Assembly: GCF_963378105.1 (NCBI RefSeq)
Contig: NZ_OY726398.1
Span: forward strand, 3,658,001 to 3,722,000
Source: Mycolicibacter sp. MU0102
Lineage (GTDB): Bacteria > Actinomycetota > Actinomycetes > Mycobacteriales > Mycobacteriaceae
Length of the DNA: 64,000 nt
Direction: 5' to 3'
Under the pieces are notes generated by a model, which saw only the letters and a program-made list of their open reading frames with translations, did not search any database and was not told the DNA's origin. Each line of letters starts with the position of its first letter. Position 1 is the first letter of the stretch. Positions 8,508 to 17,222 of this stretch are shown here, piece by piece. Position numbers and translations under genes: made by a program.

Positions 8508-9041
8508 TCAACCTGCTTCGCGGCAGCTGAACCGGGCGACCACCCGCTGCGCCTGCAACTCCCGGCAGCCGTTGGCCAGCAGTCCGTCGTAACGGCTGGA
8601 ACCCGCGTAGATCGCCGGCAGTCCGATCGCGGCTGCGGTGCGGGCCCCGGACTCGTAGCCGGCGATCACCAGCGCCTCCCCGGCCACAATGCCAAGCTCC
8701 CACAGCGCCAGCCGGTAGAGCTCGGCGTCCCCGGCGGGGCCGGTCAGGTCGTCGGCGCTCACCACGGTCTCGGCCATGCCGTCACCGATCAGTTCCCGCA
8801 CCCGCTCCTGCACCCAGGCACGCGGGCCAGCGCCGACCACCGCGATCCACAGACCGGTGGCGAACAGGCTCAACACCAGGTCCACCAGGCCCGAGCGGGG
8901 TTCGCCGTCGGCGTCGGCGAGTGCGTCAAGATCGAAGATCACCGCTTGTAGGGGGTAAACCTCGGCATCCGGGTGCGCCTGGTCCCACCAGAACGGGCGG
9001 CCCGGACCGGTCCATGTCGCGAGTTCAGTTGTGATCTGCAT
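8508..9041 (-). CDS. HAD-like hydrolase-fold protein
   Basis: A 177-residue protein. AVIFDLDALADADGE (about residues 33-47) resembles HAD motif I but has Ala where active phosphatases carry the second Asp of DxD. Later segments FATGLWIAVVGAG and ALVIAGYESGARTAAAIGLP match motifs II to IV of phosphoglycolate-phosphatase-like proteins. Catalysis is therefore doubtful. The chosen ATG at 9041 (MQITTELATW) keeps the gene clear of the repeat; the longer frame to 9200 translates that repeat and is unlikely. Substrate and role not recognised. Confidence 0.65.
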   Translation of the reverse strand: MQITTELATWTGPGRPFWWDQAHPDAEVYPLQAVIFDLDALADADGEPRSGLVDLVLSLFATGLWIAVVGAGPRAWVQERVRELIGDGMAETVVSADDLTGPAGDAELYRLALWELGIVAGEALVIAGYESGARTAAAIGLPAIYAGSSRYDGLLANGCRELQAQRVVARFSCREAG

Positions 9042-9112
9042 AACAGACACCGTGCCGGAAAGAGGCGCGGGTGTCCTCCCCCATTGGGGGGATCTGGGCG
9101 GGGTAATCACCG

Positions 9113-9219
9113 CCGGGTTCATCGGCGGTCCCAACTTCGCCTCTCCTCCGCCGTCCCTACGGGCCGACTCCGTCGAGCCTCGCTGAACCGCCCGGTTCAT
9201 TCGGCGGTCCCAACGTCGC
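9113..9219 (+). repeat. Dispersed repeat copy 2, enlarged, with a flanking direct repeat
   Basis: The core 9123-9192 begins CGGCGGT and ends ACCGCC, like copy 1, but carries about 22 extra bases (around CCGTCCCTACGGGCCGACTC) inside the core. A direct repeat flanks it: the stretch GGTTCATCGGCGGTCCCAAC near 9117 returns as GGTTCATTCGGCGGTCCCAA near 9194. It lies in the divergent gap between the HAD-like gene and the response regulator. Confidence 0.7.
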
Positions 9220-9238
9220 GGGGCCCTATTGTCTTGCT

Positions 9239-9889
9239 ATGCCCGTGCGCCTGGTCCTCGTCGACGACCACGAGATGGTGATCGAGGGCCTGCGGGCCAT
9301 GCTCACCGCGTTCGCCGACCGGATCGAAGTGGTCGGCCAGGCGATCAACGCCGAACAGGCCATGGCCGTGATCGCCGACACCGACCCCGACATCGTGCTG
9401 TGCGATGTGCGGATGCGCGGTGAGAGCGGCCTGGACCTCTGCCTGGCGCTGCGGGAACGCGACCCGGAACGCAAGGTCGTGATGCTCTCGGTCTACGACG
9501 ACGAGCAGTACCTGTTCGAGGCGCTGCGCGTCGGCGCGAGCGGTTACCTGCTCAAGAGCATCAGCAGTGACGACTTGGTGCATCAGATCGAGTTGGCCCA
9601 CCGCGGTGAGACGGTGATCGACCCCGGACTGGCAGCGCGGGCGGCCGGCACCGCCGCACGACTGCAACGCGACGAGTTCTGGCCCGGCGCCCGCCAGGGG
9701 CTCACCCAGCGAGAAAGTGAGATCCTGGCCTACATGGTCAGCGGGCTGTCCAACCGCGGGATCGCCACCAAGCTGGTGATCGGCGACGAGACGGTCAAAT
9801 CTCACCTCCGCTCGATCTACCGCAAACTCGGGGTGTCCGACCGGACCGGTGCGGTGGCCACCGCGCTACGCGAAGGCATCTACCGGTGA
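9239..9889 (+). CDS. NarL/LuxR-family response regulator
   Basis: A 216-residue two-component regulator. The receiver domain (1-120) has the acidic pair D9-D10, the phosphoacceptor Asp56 in LCDVRM, and the conserved Lys in GYLLKS. The C-terminal LuxR-type helix-turn-helix (about 150-212) carries LTQRESEILAYMVSG and ETVKSHLRSIYRKLGV. The ATG follows a short leader after the repeat. Its stop overlaps the kinase start by 4 nt (GTGA), so the two are one translationally coupled pair. Target genes are unknown; autoregulation is likely for the class. Confidence 0.93.
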   Translation: MPVRLVLVDDHEMVIEGLRAMLTAFADRIEVVGQAINAEQAMAVIADTDPDIVLCDVRMRGESGLDLCLALRERDPERKVVMLSVYDDEQYLFEALRVGASGYLLKSISSDDLVHQIELAHRGETVIDPGLAARAAGTAARLQRDEFWPGARQGLTQRESEILAYMVSGLSNRGIATKLVIGDETVKSHLRSIYRKLGVSDRTGAVATALREGIYR

Positions 9890-11136
9890 GCTCCACCAGC
9901 GGGCCGCGCTCCCGCCCCCGCAAGACCACGGCGGTGCGGGATTTCGTCGACGCCAACCACGAGCTGGCGCTGCTGCGGGAGCTCATCCAGGCCGCCTCCA
10001 GCGGGCCGGGCGTGGAGCCGCTGGCCGCCGCGGCGGCGCGGATGATCACCGCGGCCACCGGCACCGACGTCTGCTTCGTGCACGTCCTCGACGACACCGA
10101 GCGCTCGCTGACCCTGACCGGTGCTACCCCACCGTTCGACACCGAGGTGGGCAAGATCCGGCTGCCGCTGGGATCGGGGGTCTCGGGCTGGGTGGCGCGG
10201 CACCGCGAGCCGGTGGTGATCAGCGACAACAAGGAGGCCGACTCGCGCTACCTGCCGATCGAGTCGCTGCGTGGGCGCGACTTCACCTCGATGGTGTCGG
10301 TGCCGATGGAGACCGATCCGGGCGGGCTGGTGGGTGTGCTCAACGTGCACACCGTGACGCGCCGCGAGTTCACCCCCGGCGACGTCGAGTTGCTGCGGGT
10401 GATCGGCCGGCTCATTGCCGGTGCCATGCACCAGGCCCGGCTGCACCGGCAGCTGGTGGCGCGTGAACGTGCCCACGAACTCTTCGTCGAGCAGGTGATC
10501 GAAGCCCAGGAGATCGAGCGGCGCCGGTTGGCCGGCGACATCCACGACGGCATCTCCCAGCGGCTGGTGACGCTGGCCTATCGGCTGGACGCCGCTGCCC
10601 GCGCGGTCGGCAATGACCCGGACGAGGCGTCGACGCAGCTCGAGGCCGCTCGTGAACTCGCCGGGCTGACCCTGCAGGAGACCCGGGTGGCGATCAGCGG
10701 GCTGCGGCCACCAGTGCTCGACGATCTGGGCCTGTCCGGTGGCCTGGCCAGCCTCGCCCGGTCGATCCCGCAACTCACGATTGAGCTGGACCTGGCCGAG
10801 ACCCGGTTACCCGAGCACATCGAGCTGGCGCTGTACCGGATCGCGCAGGAGGGCCTGCAGAACGTGGTCAAACACGCAGCCGCGACGACGGTGCGGCTGG
10901 GATTCGCGATCACCGCCGACCCCGACACGGCGCGGCTGGAGATCGTCGACGACGGGGTGGGTTTTGACACCTTCGAGCACCCCGTGGGCGGCGACGAGAT
11001 GGGCGGCTACGGGGTGCTGTCGATGGCCGAGCGCGCCGAGCTGGTCGGTGGCCGGCTCAACATCCGGTCGCGCCCTGGAGCGGGCACCGCCGTCATTGCC
11101 ACGATCCCGATCCCGTCCCCCGCCGCACGCGCGTGA
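9886..11136 (+). CDS. Soluble GAF-domain sensor histidine kinase (HisKA_3 type)
   Basis: A 416-residue kinase paired with the preceding regulator. There is no signal peptide or clear membrane helix. A single GAF domain fills about residues 25-190. A HisKA_3 dimerisation helix follows with the phosphoacceptor His220 in AGDIHDGISQRL. The C-terminal HATPase_c domain shows the N box AQEGLQNVVKHA, G1 box DDGVGFD and G2 box GYGVLSMAERAELVGG. It therefore senses a cytosolic or diffusible signal through the GAF domain; heme, redox or nucleotide ligands are all possible, and none is readable from sequence. GTG start overlaps the regulator stop. Confidence 0.92.
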   Translation: MSSTSGPRSRPRKTTAVRDFVDANHELALLRELIQAASSGPGVEPLAAAAARMITAATGTDVCFVHVLDDTERSLTLTGATPPFDTEVGKIRLPLGSGVSGWVARHREPVVISDNKEADSRYLPIESLRGRDFTSMVSVPMETDPGGLVGVLNVHTVTRREFTPGDVELLRVIGRLIAGAMHQARLHRQLVARERAHELFVEQVIEAQEIERRRLAGDIHDGISQRLVTLAYRLDAAARAVGNDPDEASTQLEAARELAGLTLQETRVAISGLRPPVLDDLGLSGGLASLARSIPQLTIELDLAETRLPEHIELALYRIAQEGLQNVVKHAAATTVRLGFAITADPDTARLEIVDDGVGFDTFEHPVGGDEMGGYGVLSMAERAELVGGRLNIRSRPGAGTAVIATIPIPSPAARA

Positions 11137-11140
11137 ATCG

Positions 11141-11659
11141 CTAGAAGTCCCCGGCGTTGCGCCGCAACGTCTCGATCGCCGAGGACAACGTCCGCGATTC
11201 CTGAACCGACATACCGATGTCGGCGAACACCTCACGGTTGAGGCTGAGCGTGGCGTCCGCAACGGTGGCGCGACCCAAGTCGGTGATCGACACCAGCGTG
11301 GTGCGGCCGTCGGTGGGGTGCGGCAGCCGCTCGACCAAGCCGGCCGCCTCCAACCGCCGGATCGCGTGCGTGACACTGGTGACGTGGACCTGTAGCCGGT
11401 CGGATGCCTTGGTGATCGGCAACTCCCCAGAGCGGCTGAACGCCAGCAGCCGCAGCAGCTCGAATCGAGAGAAGCTCAAGTCATAGGGCCGCAGGGTCGC
11501 CTCCACCCGCGCCAGCAGGATCTGGTGGGCGCGCATCACCGATGTCACCGCCACCATTCCGTCGGCGACCTCACCCCAGCCTGCCCGCTCCCAGTTGGCG
11601 CGGGCCAGCGCGATCGGGTCGGCTGGGGCAAGATCGCCGGAGGAACTGGAAGCTGCCAC
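11141..11659 (-). CDS. MarR-family transcriptional regulator
   Basis: A 172-residue winged-helix regulator. The DNA-binding region spans about 75-135, with DLSFSRFELLRLLAF, the recognition-helix segment DRLQVHVTSVTHAIRRLE and the wing LPHPTDGRTTLVSITDLG. GTG start at 11659. It converges on the histidine kinase with only 4 nt between stops. In M. tuberculosis a regulator of about this size (Rv0737, as I recall) lies beside sigL-rslA; here it lies near a sigL-like remnant, which may be the same neighbourhood rearranged. Ligand and targets unknown. Confidence 0.88.
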   Translation of the reverse strand: MAASSSSGDLAPADPIALARANWERAGWGEVADGMVAVTSVMRAHQILLARVEATLRPYDLSFSRFELLRLLAFSRSGELPITKASDRLQVHVTSVTHAIRRLEAAGLVERLPHPTDGRTTLVSITDLGRATVADATLSLNREVFADIGMSVQESRTLSSAIETLRRNAGDF

Positions 11660-11809
11660 GCCCTTTTCTTACCGCACCGCGCGCCACCGTCACGTCGGTG
11701 TGCGGCAATTGCCACCCCGGTGCCGGTGGCAGAACGCGAAGGCAGAGGTCGGAAGGTTCAGCGCGGTAGCGGAATTGAACCGTTGAGCGCTCGGCAACGT
11801 GACACCAAC

Positions 11810-12862
11810 ATGACCCCCTCTTCGCCTTCGCTTGCTGCGGTAGCCGTTGAATTCCCGCCGAACCGCTACAGCCAAGAGGAATCGGCCCAGGCACTGGGCG
11901 ATTTCGCCGGCCCTGAATTTCGGCGGTTCTTCGAGGCCAGCGGCGTTGCATCGCGCCATCTGGCGTTGCCGCTGCCGCGCTACGGCGAGCTGAGCGGTTT
12001 CACCGAGGCGAACGACACCTTCATCGAGGTCGCCTTGGACCTCGGTGAGCAGGCCCTACTGGCGGCCCTGGATGCCGCGAAGGTCAAACCGGCCGACGTC
12101 GACGTGATGGTGTCGACGACGGTGACCGGGCTGGCCGTACCGACACTGGAGGCCAGGTTGGCGGCCAGGGTGGGGCTGCGGCCCGACGTCAAGCGAATCC
12201 CGCTGTTCGGCTTGGGCTGCGTCGCGGGCGCTGCCGGAGTGGCTCGGATGTACGACTATCTGCGTTCCTACCCCGACCAGGTGGCGGCGTTGCTCGCGGT
12301 CGAGCTGTGCTCGCTGACCATTCAGCGCGACGACCGTTCGATGGCCAATTTCGTGGCGGCCAGCCTGTTCGGTGACGGCGCGGCCGCCGTGATCGCGACC
12401 GGGGCGAACCGGCGCCCGCTCCGACCGAAAGCGCCGAAAGTATTGGCCACCCGCAGCCGGCTCTACCCCGACACCCAGGACGTAATGGGCTGGGACATCG
12501 GCACCAGCGGCTTCCGGATCAAGCTGTCCGTCGAGGTCGCCACCGTCGTCGAGAAGTATCTGGCCGAGGATGTTCGCAACTTCTTGGCCGACTGCGGGAT
12601 GACCGTCGACGACGTGTCGACCTATGTCTGCCATCCCGGTGGACCGAAAGTTATCGAGGCGGTCCAGGACGTGTTGGAGCTGCCTGCCGATGCGCTGGAT
12701 CGAACCCGAACGTCGTTGCGCGAGAACGGGAATCTGTCATCGGTCTCGGTACTTGACGTGCTGCGGGCCACCATGACCGATCCGCCGCCGCCGGGCTCGT
12801 TCGGACTGATGATCGCGATGGGGCCGGGATTCTGCTCCGAACTCGTACTGCTTGGCTGGTAG
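11810..12862 (+). CDS. Type III polyketide synthase (chalcone synthase-like, Pks10/Pks11 family)
   Basis: A 350-residue homodimeric ketosynthase that extends acyl-CoA starters with malonyl-CoA to make pyrones or resorcinol-type products. The catalytic triad is visible: Cys137 in PLFGLGCVAGAAG, His275 in YVCHPGGPKV and Asn308 in ENGNLSSVSV. The C-terminal GFGPG-type loop reads AMGPGFCSE. The ATG at 11810 gives the family length; the open frame upstream from 11525 lies over the divergent MarR gene. M. tuberculosis has three such enzymes (Pks10, Pks11, Pks18). No methyltransferase or type I PKS partner lies beside it, so the product is unknown. Confidence 0.92.
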   Translation: MTPSSPSLAAVAVEFPPNRYSQEESAQALGDFAGPEFRRFFEASGVASRHLALPLPRYGELSGFTEANDTFIEVALDLGEQALLAALDAAKVKPADVDVMVSTTVTGLAVPTLEARLAARVGLRPDVKRIPLFGLGCVAGAAGVARMYDYLRSYPDQVAALLAVELCSLTIQRDDRSMANFVAASLFGDGAAAVIATGANRRPLRPKAPKVLATRSRLYPDTQDVMGWDIGTSGFRIKLSVEVATVVEKYLAEDVRNFLADCGMTVDDVSTYVCHPGGPKVIEAVQDVLELPADALDRTRTSLRENGNLSSVSVLDVLRATMTDPPPPGSFGLMIAMGPGFCSELVLLGW

Positions 12863-12871
12863 CCCGAGGTA

Positions 12872-13090
12872 TTACCGGTTGATTCCGGCCCTCGGGAGAC
12901 CGGCCCGCAATGCGCACAGCGCCTCGTGCAGCTCGCCTTTGACCGTGTCGTCACCGATACCGAGATCCGCGGCGATCTGCGCTGTCGTCCAGCCGAGGTA
13001 GTAGGACCGGTAGATCACGGCGCGGTACCGGCCCGACAACCGGGCCAGTGCACCTTTGACCTGGTCCGCACTTCCCGCCGACGGCACCAT
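12872..13090 (-). pseudogene. Sigma factor region 4 only: remnant of a SigL-like ECF sigma factor, or a stand-alone sigma-4 protein
   Basis: The 72-residue product carries a complete sigma region 4.2 helix-turn-helix: LSGRYRAVIYRSYYLGWTTA followed by QIAADLGIGDDTVKGELHEA. This strongly resembles the end of mycobacterial SigL. Region 2 is absent, since upstream is the divergent TetR gene. The ATG at 13090 has a good GGAGG 9-10 nt upstream, so it may still be translated; the open frame itself extends to 13144. In M. tuberculosis sigL-rslA follows map, but here map is followed by a monooxygenase, and no rslA-like zinc anti-sigma gene is present. I favour a decayed sigL. Stop is 10 nt from the converging PKS stop. 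Confidence 0.6.
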
Positions 13091-13123
13091 CCCGTTCCGC
13101 CTCCGACCCGGTACACCTAGCCA

Positions 13124-13190
13124 TCCTTGTAAGGACCGATACAACTACACCATAGATGTATCTCGCGCGACATTTCTATCTTTTTGTCGC
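13124..13190. promoter_or_regulatory. Operator-like inverted repeats upstream of the TetR gene
   Basis: Two symmetric elements lie before the TetR start. TCCTT-GT-AAGGA spans 13124-13135, and GCGACA (13167-13172) pairs with TGTCGC (13185-13190) across 12 bp of pyrimidine-rich DNA. The second ends 13 bp before the TetR start codon, the usual place for TetR self-repression. Both could also govern the sigma-4 gene on the other strand. Binding is inferred from position and symmetry. Confidence 0.45.
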
Positions 13191-13203
13191 TATCCTTTGA
13201 GGC

Positions 13204-13812
13204 GTGCCCGCCGTGCCGAATTTTCAGGCCGAGGTCCGGCAGATGCTCTACAACCGGATCCTCGACGCGGCCCACGCGCTGGTCTGCGCCGAGGGGTGGC
13301 AAGCGGTGAACATGTCGCGCATCGCCGCCACGGTCGGCATCAGCCGGCAGGTGCTCTACAAGGAGATCGGCGCGAAGCAGGCGCTGGGCGAGGCCTTGGT
13401 TCAGCGTGAGACCACCCGGTTCATCACCGGCGTGATCACGGCCATCCAGTCCCACCCCGACGACATCGCCGCCGGTCTGGCCGCCGGCGCCGCCTTCACC
13501 CTTCGCGCCGCCGCCGACGATCCCCTGGTCACCGCGACGCTGACCCGCGAGAACCAGGCTGAGGCGGGCCTGACTCCGCTACTCACTGTGGGACCGACGC
13601 CGATCCTGGCCGGTGCGGTCGAGGCCATGGCGGCCGCGGTCCGCTCGTCCTACGACCTGCCCGATGCCATCGATCGGCAGCTGAATTCGATCGTCGAGGT
13701 CGATGTCCGGCTGACGCTGAGCCATCTGCTGCAGCCGATGGGCGGCATCGACGATGCCGTCCGCCAGATCCACAGCACCTTGCGTGCGCTGTTCGACGCC
13801 GCGGCGTCCTAG
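13204..13812 (+). CDS. TetR-family transcriptional regulator
   Basis: A 202-residue one-domain-plus-ligand-domain repressor. The helix-turn-helix (about residues 18-60) contains RILDAAHALVCAEGWQAVNM, RIAATVGISRQVLYKEIGAK and the following helix start. The C-terminal alpha-helical domain is unremarkable and gives no ligand clue. The GTG at 13204 is the annotated start; a GTG at 13213 is an alternative. The ABC transporter genes lie 93 nt downstream on the same strand, so the regulator may control their expression. Confidence 0.9.
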   Translation: MPAVPNFQAEVRQMLYNRILDAAHALVCAEGWQAVNMSRIAATVGISRQVLYKEIGAKQALGEALVQRETTRFITGVITAIQSHPDDIAAGLAAGAAFTLRAAADDPLVTATLTRENQAEAGLTPLLTVGPTPILAGAVEAMAAAVRSSYDLPDAIDRQLNSIVEVDVRLTLSHLLQPMGGIDDAVRQIHSTLRALFDAAAS

Positions 13813-13905
13813 GCATCCATGGGTGCAATTCCCGGCAACCCGGTCCCCACGCTGAACCACAGAGCCTCGCCAAGCGTGTCAAGGATCAGAACCCGCGGAT
13901 AGGGA

Positions 13906-14703
13906 GTGACGCCCTTGCACACCGATCTTCGCCTTCACCGGGATCAGTCGCGCCCAAGTGAGCTGACCATCGAACTACGCGACGTCGTCCGCGAGTACCG
14001 GATCGGCGGCCAATTGGTGCGCGCACTCGACCGGATCAACCTGCATCTCACCGGCGGCCAGTTCGTGTCGATCGTCGGGCCGTCGGGCGCGGGCAAGAGC
14101 ACGCTGTTACATCTACTCGGGGCACTGGACTCCCCCGACAGCGGTTCGATCGTGTTCGACGGCGCTGAGATCGGCCGGCTCGGGGACGAGCAGGCGTCGG
14201 CGTTTCGCCGGCATCGGGTGGGGTTCGTGTTTCAGTTCTTCAACCTGCTGCCAACCCTGTCGGCGTGGGAGAACGTAGCCGTTCCCAAGCTCCTCGACGG
14301 CAGCCGACTGGACAGGGTCAAGCGCGATGCGATCGAGTTACTGGGGCGGGTCGGGCTCGGTAACCGGGTCGAGCACCGTCCGGCGGAGCTGTCCGGCGGC
14401 CAGCTGCAGCGTGTCGCGATAGCCCGGGCCCTGATGATGGATCCGTCGCTGATCCTCGCCGACGAACCCACCGGAAATCTCGACTCCGCAACGGGCGCTG
14501 CGATTTTGCGGCTGCTTTCCGAAGTGGCGCACGAGGGCGGCCGCTCCCGGATGGTGGTGATGGTGACCCATGACCGCGATGCCGCGGCAGCCACCGACCG
14601 GGTGATCAGCCTGCAGGACGGCCGGGTCGGTTCCGACAGCGGGTCGCCGCGCGATGAACACCGCGGATCGTCACGCAATGGACGGGCGACGGTCCGGCGA
14701 TGA
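13906..14703 (+). CDS. ABC transporter ATP-binding protein (MacB/LolD type)
   Basis: A 265-residue cytosolic ATPase. It shows Walker A GPSGAGKST (about residues 64-72), the Q-loop region GFVFQFFNLLPTLSAWENV, signature LSGGQLQRVAIARAL and Walker B LILADEPTGNLDS. The FQFFNLLPTL and DEPTGNLD wording is typical of the MacB/LolD/FtsE group. The GTG start follows AGGGA. Its stop overlaps the permease start by 4 nt (ATGA), so both are made together. It probably energises export or envelope remodelling with the FtsX-type permease; substrate unknown. Confidence 0.92.
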   Translation: MTPLHTDLRLHRDQSRPSELTIELRDVVREYRIGGQLVRALDRINLHLTGGQFVSIVGPSGAGKSTLLHLLGALDSPDSGSIVFDGAEIGRLGDEQASAFRRHRVGFVFQFFNLLPTLSAWENVAVPKLLDGSRLDRVKRDAIELLGRVGLGNRVEHRPAELSGGQLQRVAIARALMMDPSLILADEPTGNLDSATGAAILRLLSEVAHEGGRSRMVVMVTHDRDAAAATDRVISLQDGRVGSDSGSPRDEHRGSSRNGRATVRR

Positions 14704-17198
14704 CGTCGGCGATCGCCGCCACCGCGAGCCGACTTCGGCTGTTCAGTCTGCGCGAATTGGCCGTACACCGGCGTCGTACCGTCGCCACGGTCACGGTCAT
14801 GGCCGTGTCGGCGATGTATCTGGTTGCGGTGCTGGGCATCTTCGGGTCGATCACCGGTTCGGTGAATCGGCTCTCCGACGGGATCGCCGGGTTCGCCTCA
14901 CTCGAAGTGTCCGGCGTCACCGATGCGGGATTTCCCGACTCGCTGGCGGCCGAGGTAGCCCGGGTTCCCGGCGTCGCGACCGCGGCGCCGCTGATCCGGG
15001 CGACCACTCCCACGGCCACCGGGACAATCCTGTTGTTCGGCGCGGATGCCAGCAGCGTGGCCCTGGCCGGCGCGCTGGCCGATGCGCTGGCTCATCCGCC
15101 GACGGGGCCATCGCCGACACCGAGCGGCGTGCAGGTCGGGCCCGGGGTGGGCCATGGCAAAGGCGACGGATTCCGGCTGGGCACGACCTGGGTCACGGTG
15201 ACGCAGGTGCTCACCGGCAAGCATCTCGCCGACCTCAATGGCGGCAACTACGTGCTGGCCCCACTTGCCTTGGCGCAGAACATCACCGGACGCGCTGGCC
15301 AGCTCGATTCGATACTGATCACCACCAAGCCGGGCACGGACCCGGCCGCGGTGCGCACCGCGGTGACCTCCGCCGTCAACGGGCGAGCGATAGTCGCCGA
15401 ACCACGGATGCGCGCCACTCGCGCCGGCGACGGCGTCAAGCTGATGAACTACATGGCGCTGATGGGCGCGGCGGTTGCGTTGGTGGTCGGCGCGTTCCTG
15501 GTCTACACCACCATGACCATGGCGATCGCTCAACGCCGCCCGGCCATCTCGACACTGCGCGCGATCGGGGGCCGCCGCTCCACCATCGTCACGGACCTGA
15601 TCGGTGAAGCCGCCGCCCTCGGCGTACTAGGCGGAGCCTTCGGCGCGGTCTTAGGAATATTCCTGGGCCACTTGGCTATCCGCCGACTGCCCCCGGCCAT
15701 CACGCAGGGACTCGAAGCCCGGGTCGAGTACTGGCTGCCCGGCTACGCACTGCCGGTCGCAATAGCCGCTACGGTCCTCAGCAGCGTGACCGCGGCGGCC
15801 ATGGCGGCGCGGCAGGTCTACAAGGTGTCGCCGATCGAGGCGTTGGCGCCGGTCGGGGCCTCCGCCGCCGACACCGTGCCGCGCCGGCTGCGCACGGTGA
15901 CCGGAGTCGTGGCCGTCGCGGTGATCACCGTGTCGTTGTTCATCATCGCGGGCCATCGCGGCACCACCTCCCTGGCGGCGATGATCGCGGTGTTCTGCGC
16001 CGAGATCACCCTTGGCTTTGCCCTCACCGCGTCCCTGGTCACCGCGGCGGCCGCTGCGGCCCGGACCTTCGGAAAGGTCGGCGCGGTCGGGGCCGCGACC
16101 ATCGAGCGTGCGCCGCGGCGGGTGTGGGCCACCGTGATGACCGTACTGATCGCCGTGGTCACCACCGTGGTGATCACCGGTACCGACAACGACATGATCT
16201 CCTCGGCGCGCGCCATCTTCGCGCCCGTGGCGGGAGTCGACGTGTGGGTCAGCGCGAACGCTCCGGACAGCTTTCCCACCGACGCTCTGCCACAGGGCCT
16301 GGAAGATCGCGTGGCAGCGGTACCGGGGGTAGACCGGGTCAGCCCGGGCGCCTACGGATTTGCCGTGATCGGTGGCACCCGGGTGATGCTCGACGGATTC
16401 TCCCCCGGCTCGGCCGATCCGCTGTTTCGCGCACTCGGTGACCAGACGCGCCGCGATGTGCTCGACGGCCGGGGCGTGGTGCTGTCGCAGAACCTGGGCA
16501 CCGCCCTGGGCGTACGGGTTGGCGACGAGTTGCAACTGCAGACACCGCGCGGCCCTCGCCAAGCGGCGGTGCTGGCGCTGGTGCCGTACTTCTCGACGGT
16601 CATCGGAACCGTCGGGATCGGCCTCGACCAGCTACGCGCCTGGTTCGATCGTCCGGCAGTGACCACACTGCAGGTGACCGCCGCCGATGGGGTCGATCCG
16701 GCGCGGCTGCTCGCCGACATCCGCCGAGTGGTCCCCGAGCCGAACTACGTCTACGACGGGCGAACCGCCCTGGCGGGCCTCGAAGCACCGCTGCGCCAGA
16801 GCATGGTGATCGCCAACGCGGTACTGCTCATCGTGGTGTTCGTCGCCGCGGTGGCCTTGTTCACCACGTTGACCCTCTCGGTACTCGAACGTCGCCGCGA
16901 GATCGGTGTGCTGCGGGCTATGGGCGCCGATCGCCGCTTCACCGTGCAGATGGTGCTGGCCGAAGCGGCCGGCATCGGTGTGATCGGCGGCCTGGTGGGG
17001 CTGGCGATCGGCCTGACCGATCAGTGGCTCTACAGTCTGGTCAGCGCCGAGATCATGAATTTCACCGTCACGTTCCAACCGAGCGCGGTGGCACCGGCCT
17101 ACGCCGTGGGCGCGGTGGCGATCAGTCTGCTCGGCTCGGTGCCGCCCGCACGACGAGCCGCGAGGCTCAACATCATCGACGCGGTCGCGAGCGAATAG
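14700..17198 (+). CDS. ABC transporter permease with two FtsX domains
   Basis: An 832-residue membrane protein with a duplicated FtsX layout. There is an N-terminal membrane helix (about 22-45), an extracytoplasmic MacB-like domain (about 50-245), three helices (about 250-370), a second set of helices (about 400-500), a second extracytoplasmic domain (about 510-690) and three final helices (about 700-825). FtsX-type stretches such as RRPAISTLRAIGGRRSTIV and RRREIGVLRAMGADRRFT mark the two coupling loops. It partners the ATPase it overlaps. Members of this class act in mechanotransmission or lipoprotein/drug export rather than ion uptake. Confidence 0.9.
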   Translation: MTSAIAATASRLRLFSLRELAVHRRRTVATVTVMAVSAMYLVAVLGIFGSITGSVNRLSDGIAGFASLEVSGVTDAGFPDSLAAEVARVPGVATAAPLIRATTPTATGTILLFGADASSVALAGALADALAHPPTGPSPTPSGVQVGPGVGHGKGDGFRLGTTWVTVTQVLTGKHLADLNGGNYVLAPLALAQNITGRAGQLDSILITTKPGTDPAAVRTAVTSAVNGRAIVAEPRMRATRAGDGVKLMNYMALMGAAVALVVGAFLVYTTMTMAIAQRRPAISTLRAIGGRRSTIVTDLIGEAAALGVLGGAFGAVLGIFLGHLAIRRLPPAITQGLEARVEYWLPGYALPVAIAATVLSSVTAAAMAARQVYKVSPIEALAPVGASAADTVPRRLRTVTGVVAVAVITVSLFIIAGHRGTTSLAAMIAVFCAEITLGFALTASLVTAAAAAARTFGKVGAVGAATIERAPRRVWATVMTVLIAVVTTVVITGTDNDMISSARAIFAPVAGVDVWVSANAPDSFPTDALPQGLEDRVAAVPGVDRVSPGAYGFAVIGGTRVMLDGFSPGSADPLFRALGDQTRRDVLDGRGVVLSQNLGTALGVRVGDELQLQTPRGPRQAAVLALVPYFSTVIGTVGIGLDQLRAWFDRPAVTTLQVTAADGVDPARLLADIRRVVPEPNYVYDGRTALAGLEAPLRQSMVIANAVLLIVVFVAAVALFTTLTLSVLERRREIGVLRAMGADRRFTVQMVLAEAAGIGVIGGLVGLAIGLTDQWLYSLVSAEIMNFTVTFQPSAVAPAYAVGAVAISLLGSVPPARRAARLNIIDAVASE

Positions 17199-17222
17199 GG
17201 CGGAATCGCTATCTCGACTGCC

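Noticed and set aside
9042..9200. Upstream extension of the HAD-like gene
   Set aside because: It would translate the dispersed repeat; the homologous-looking part begins at 9041.
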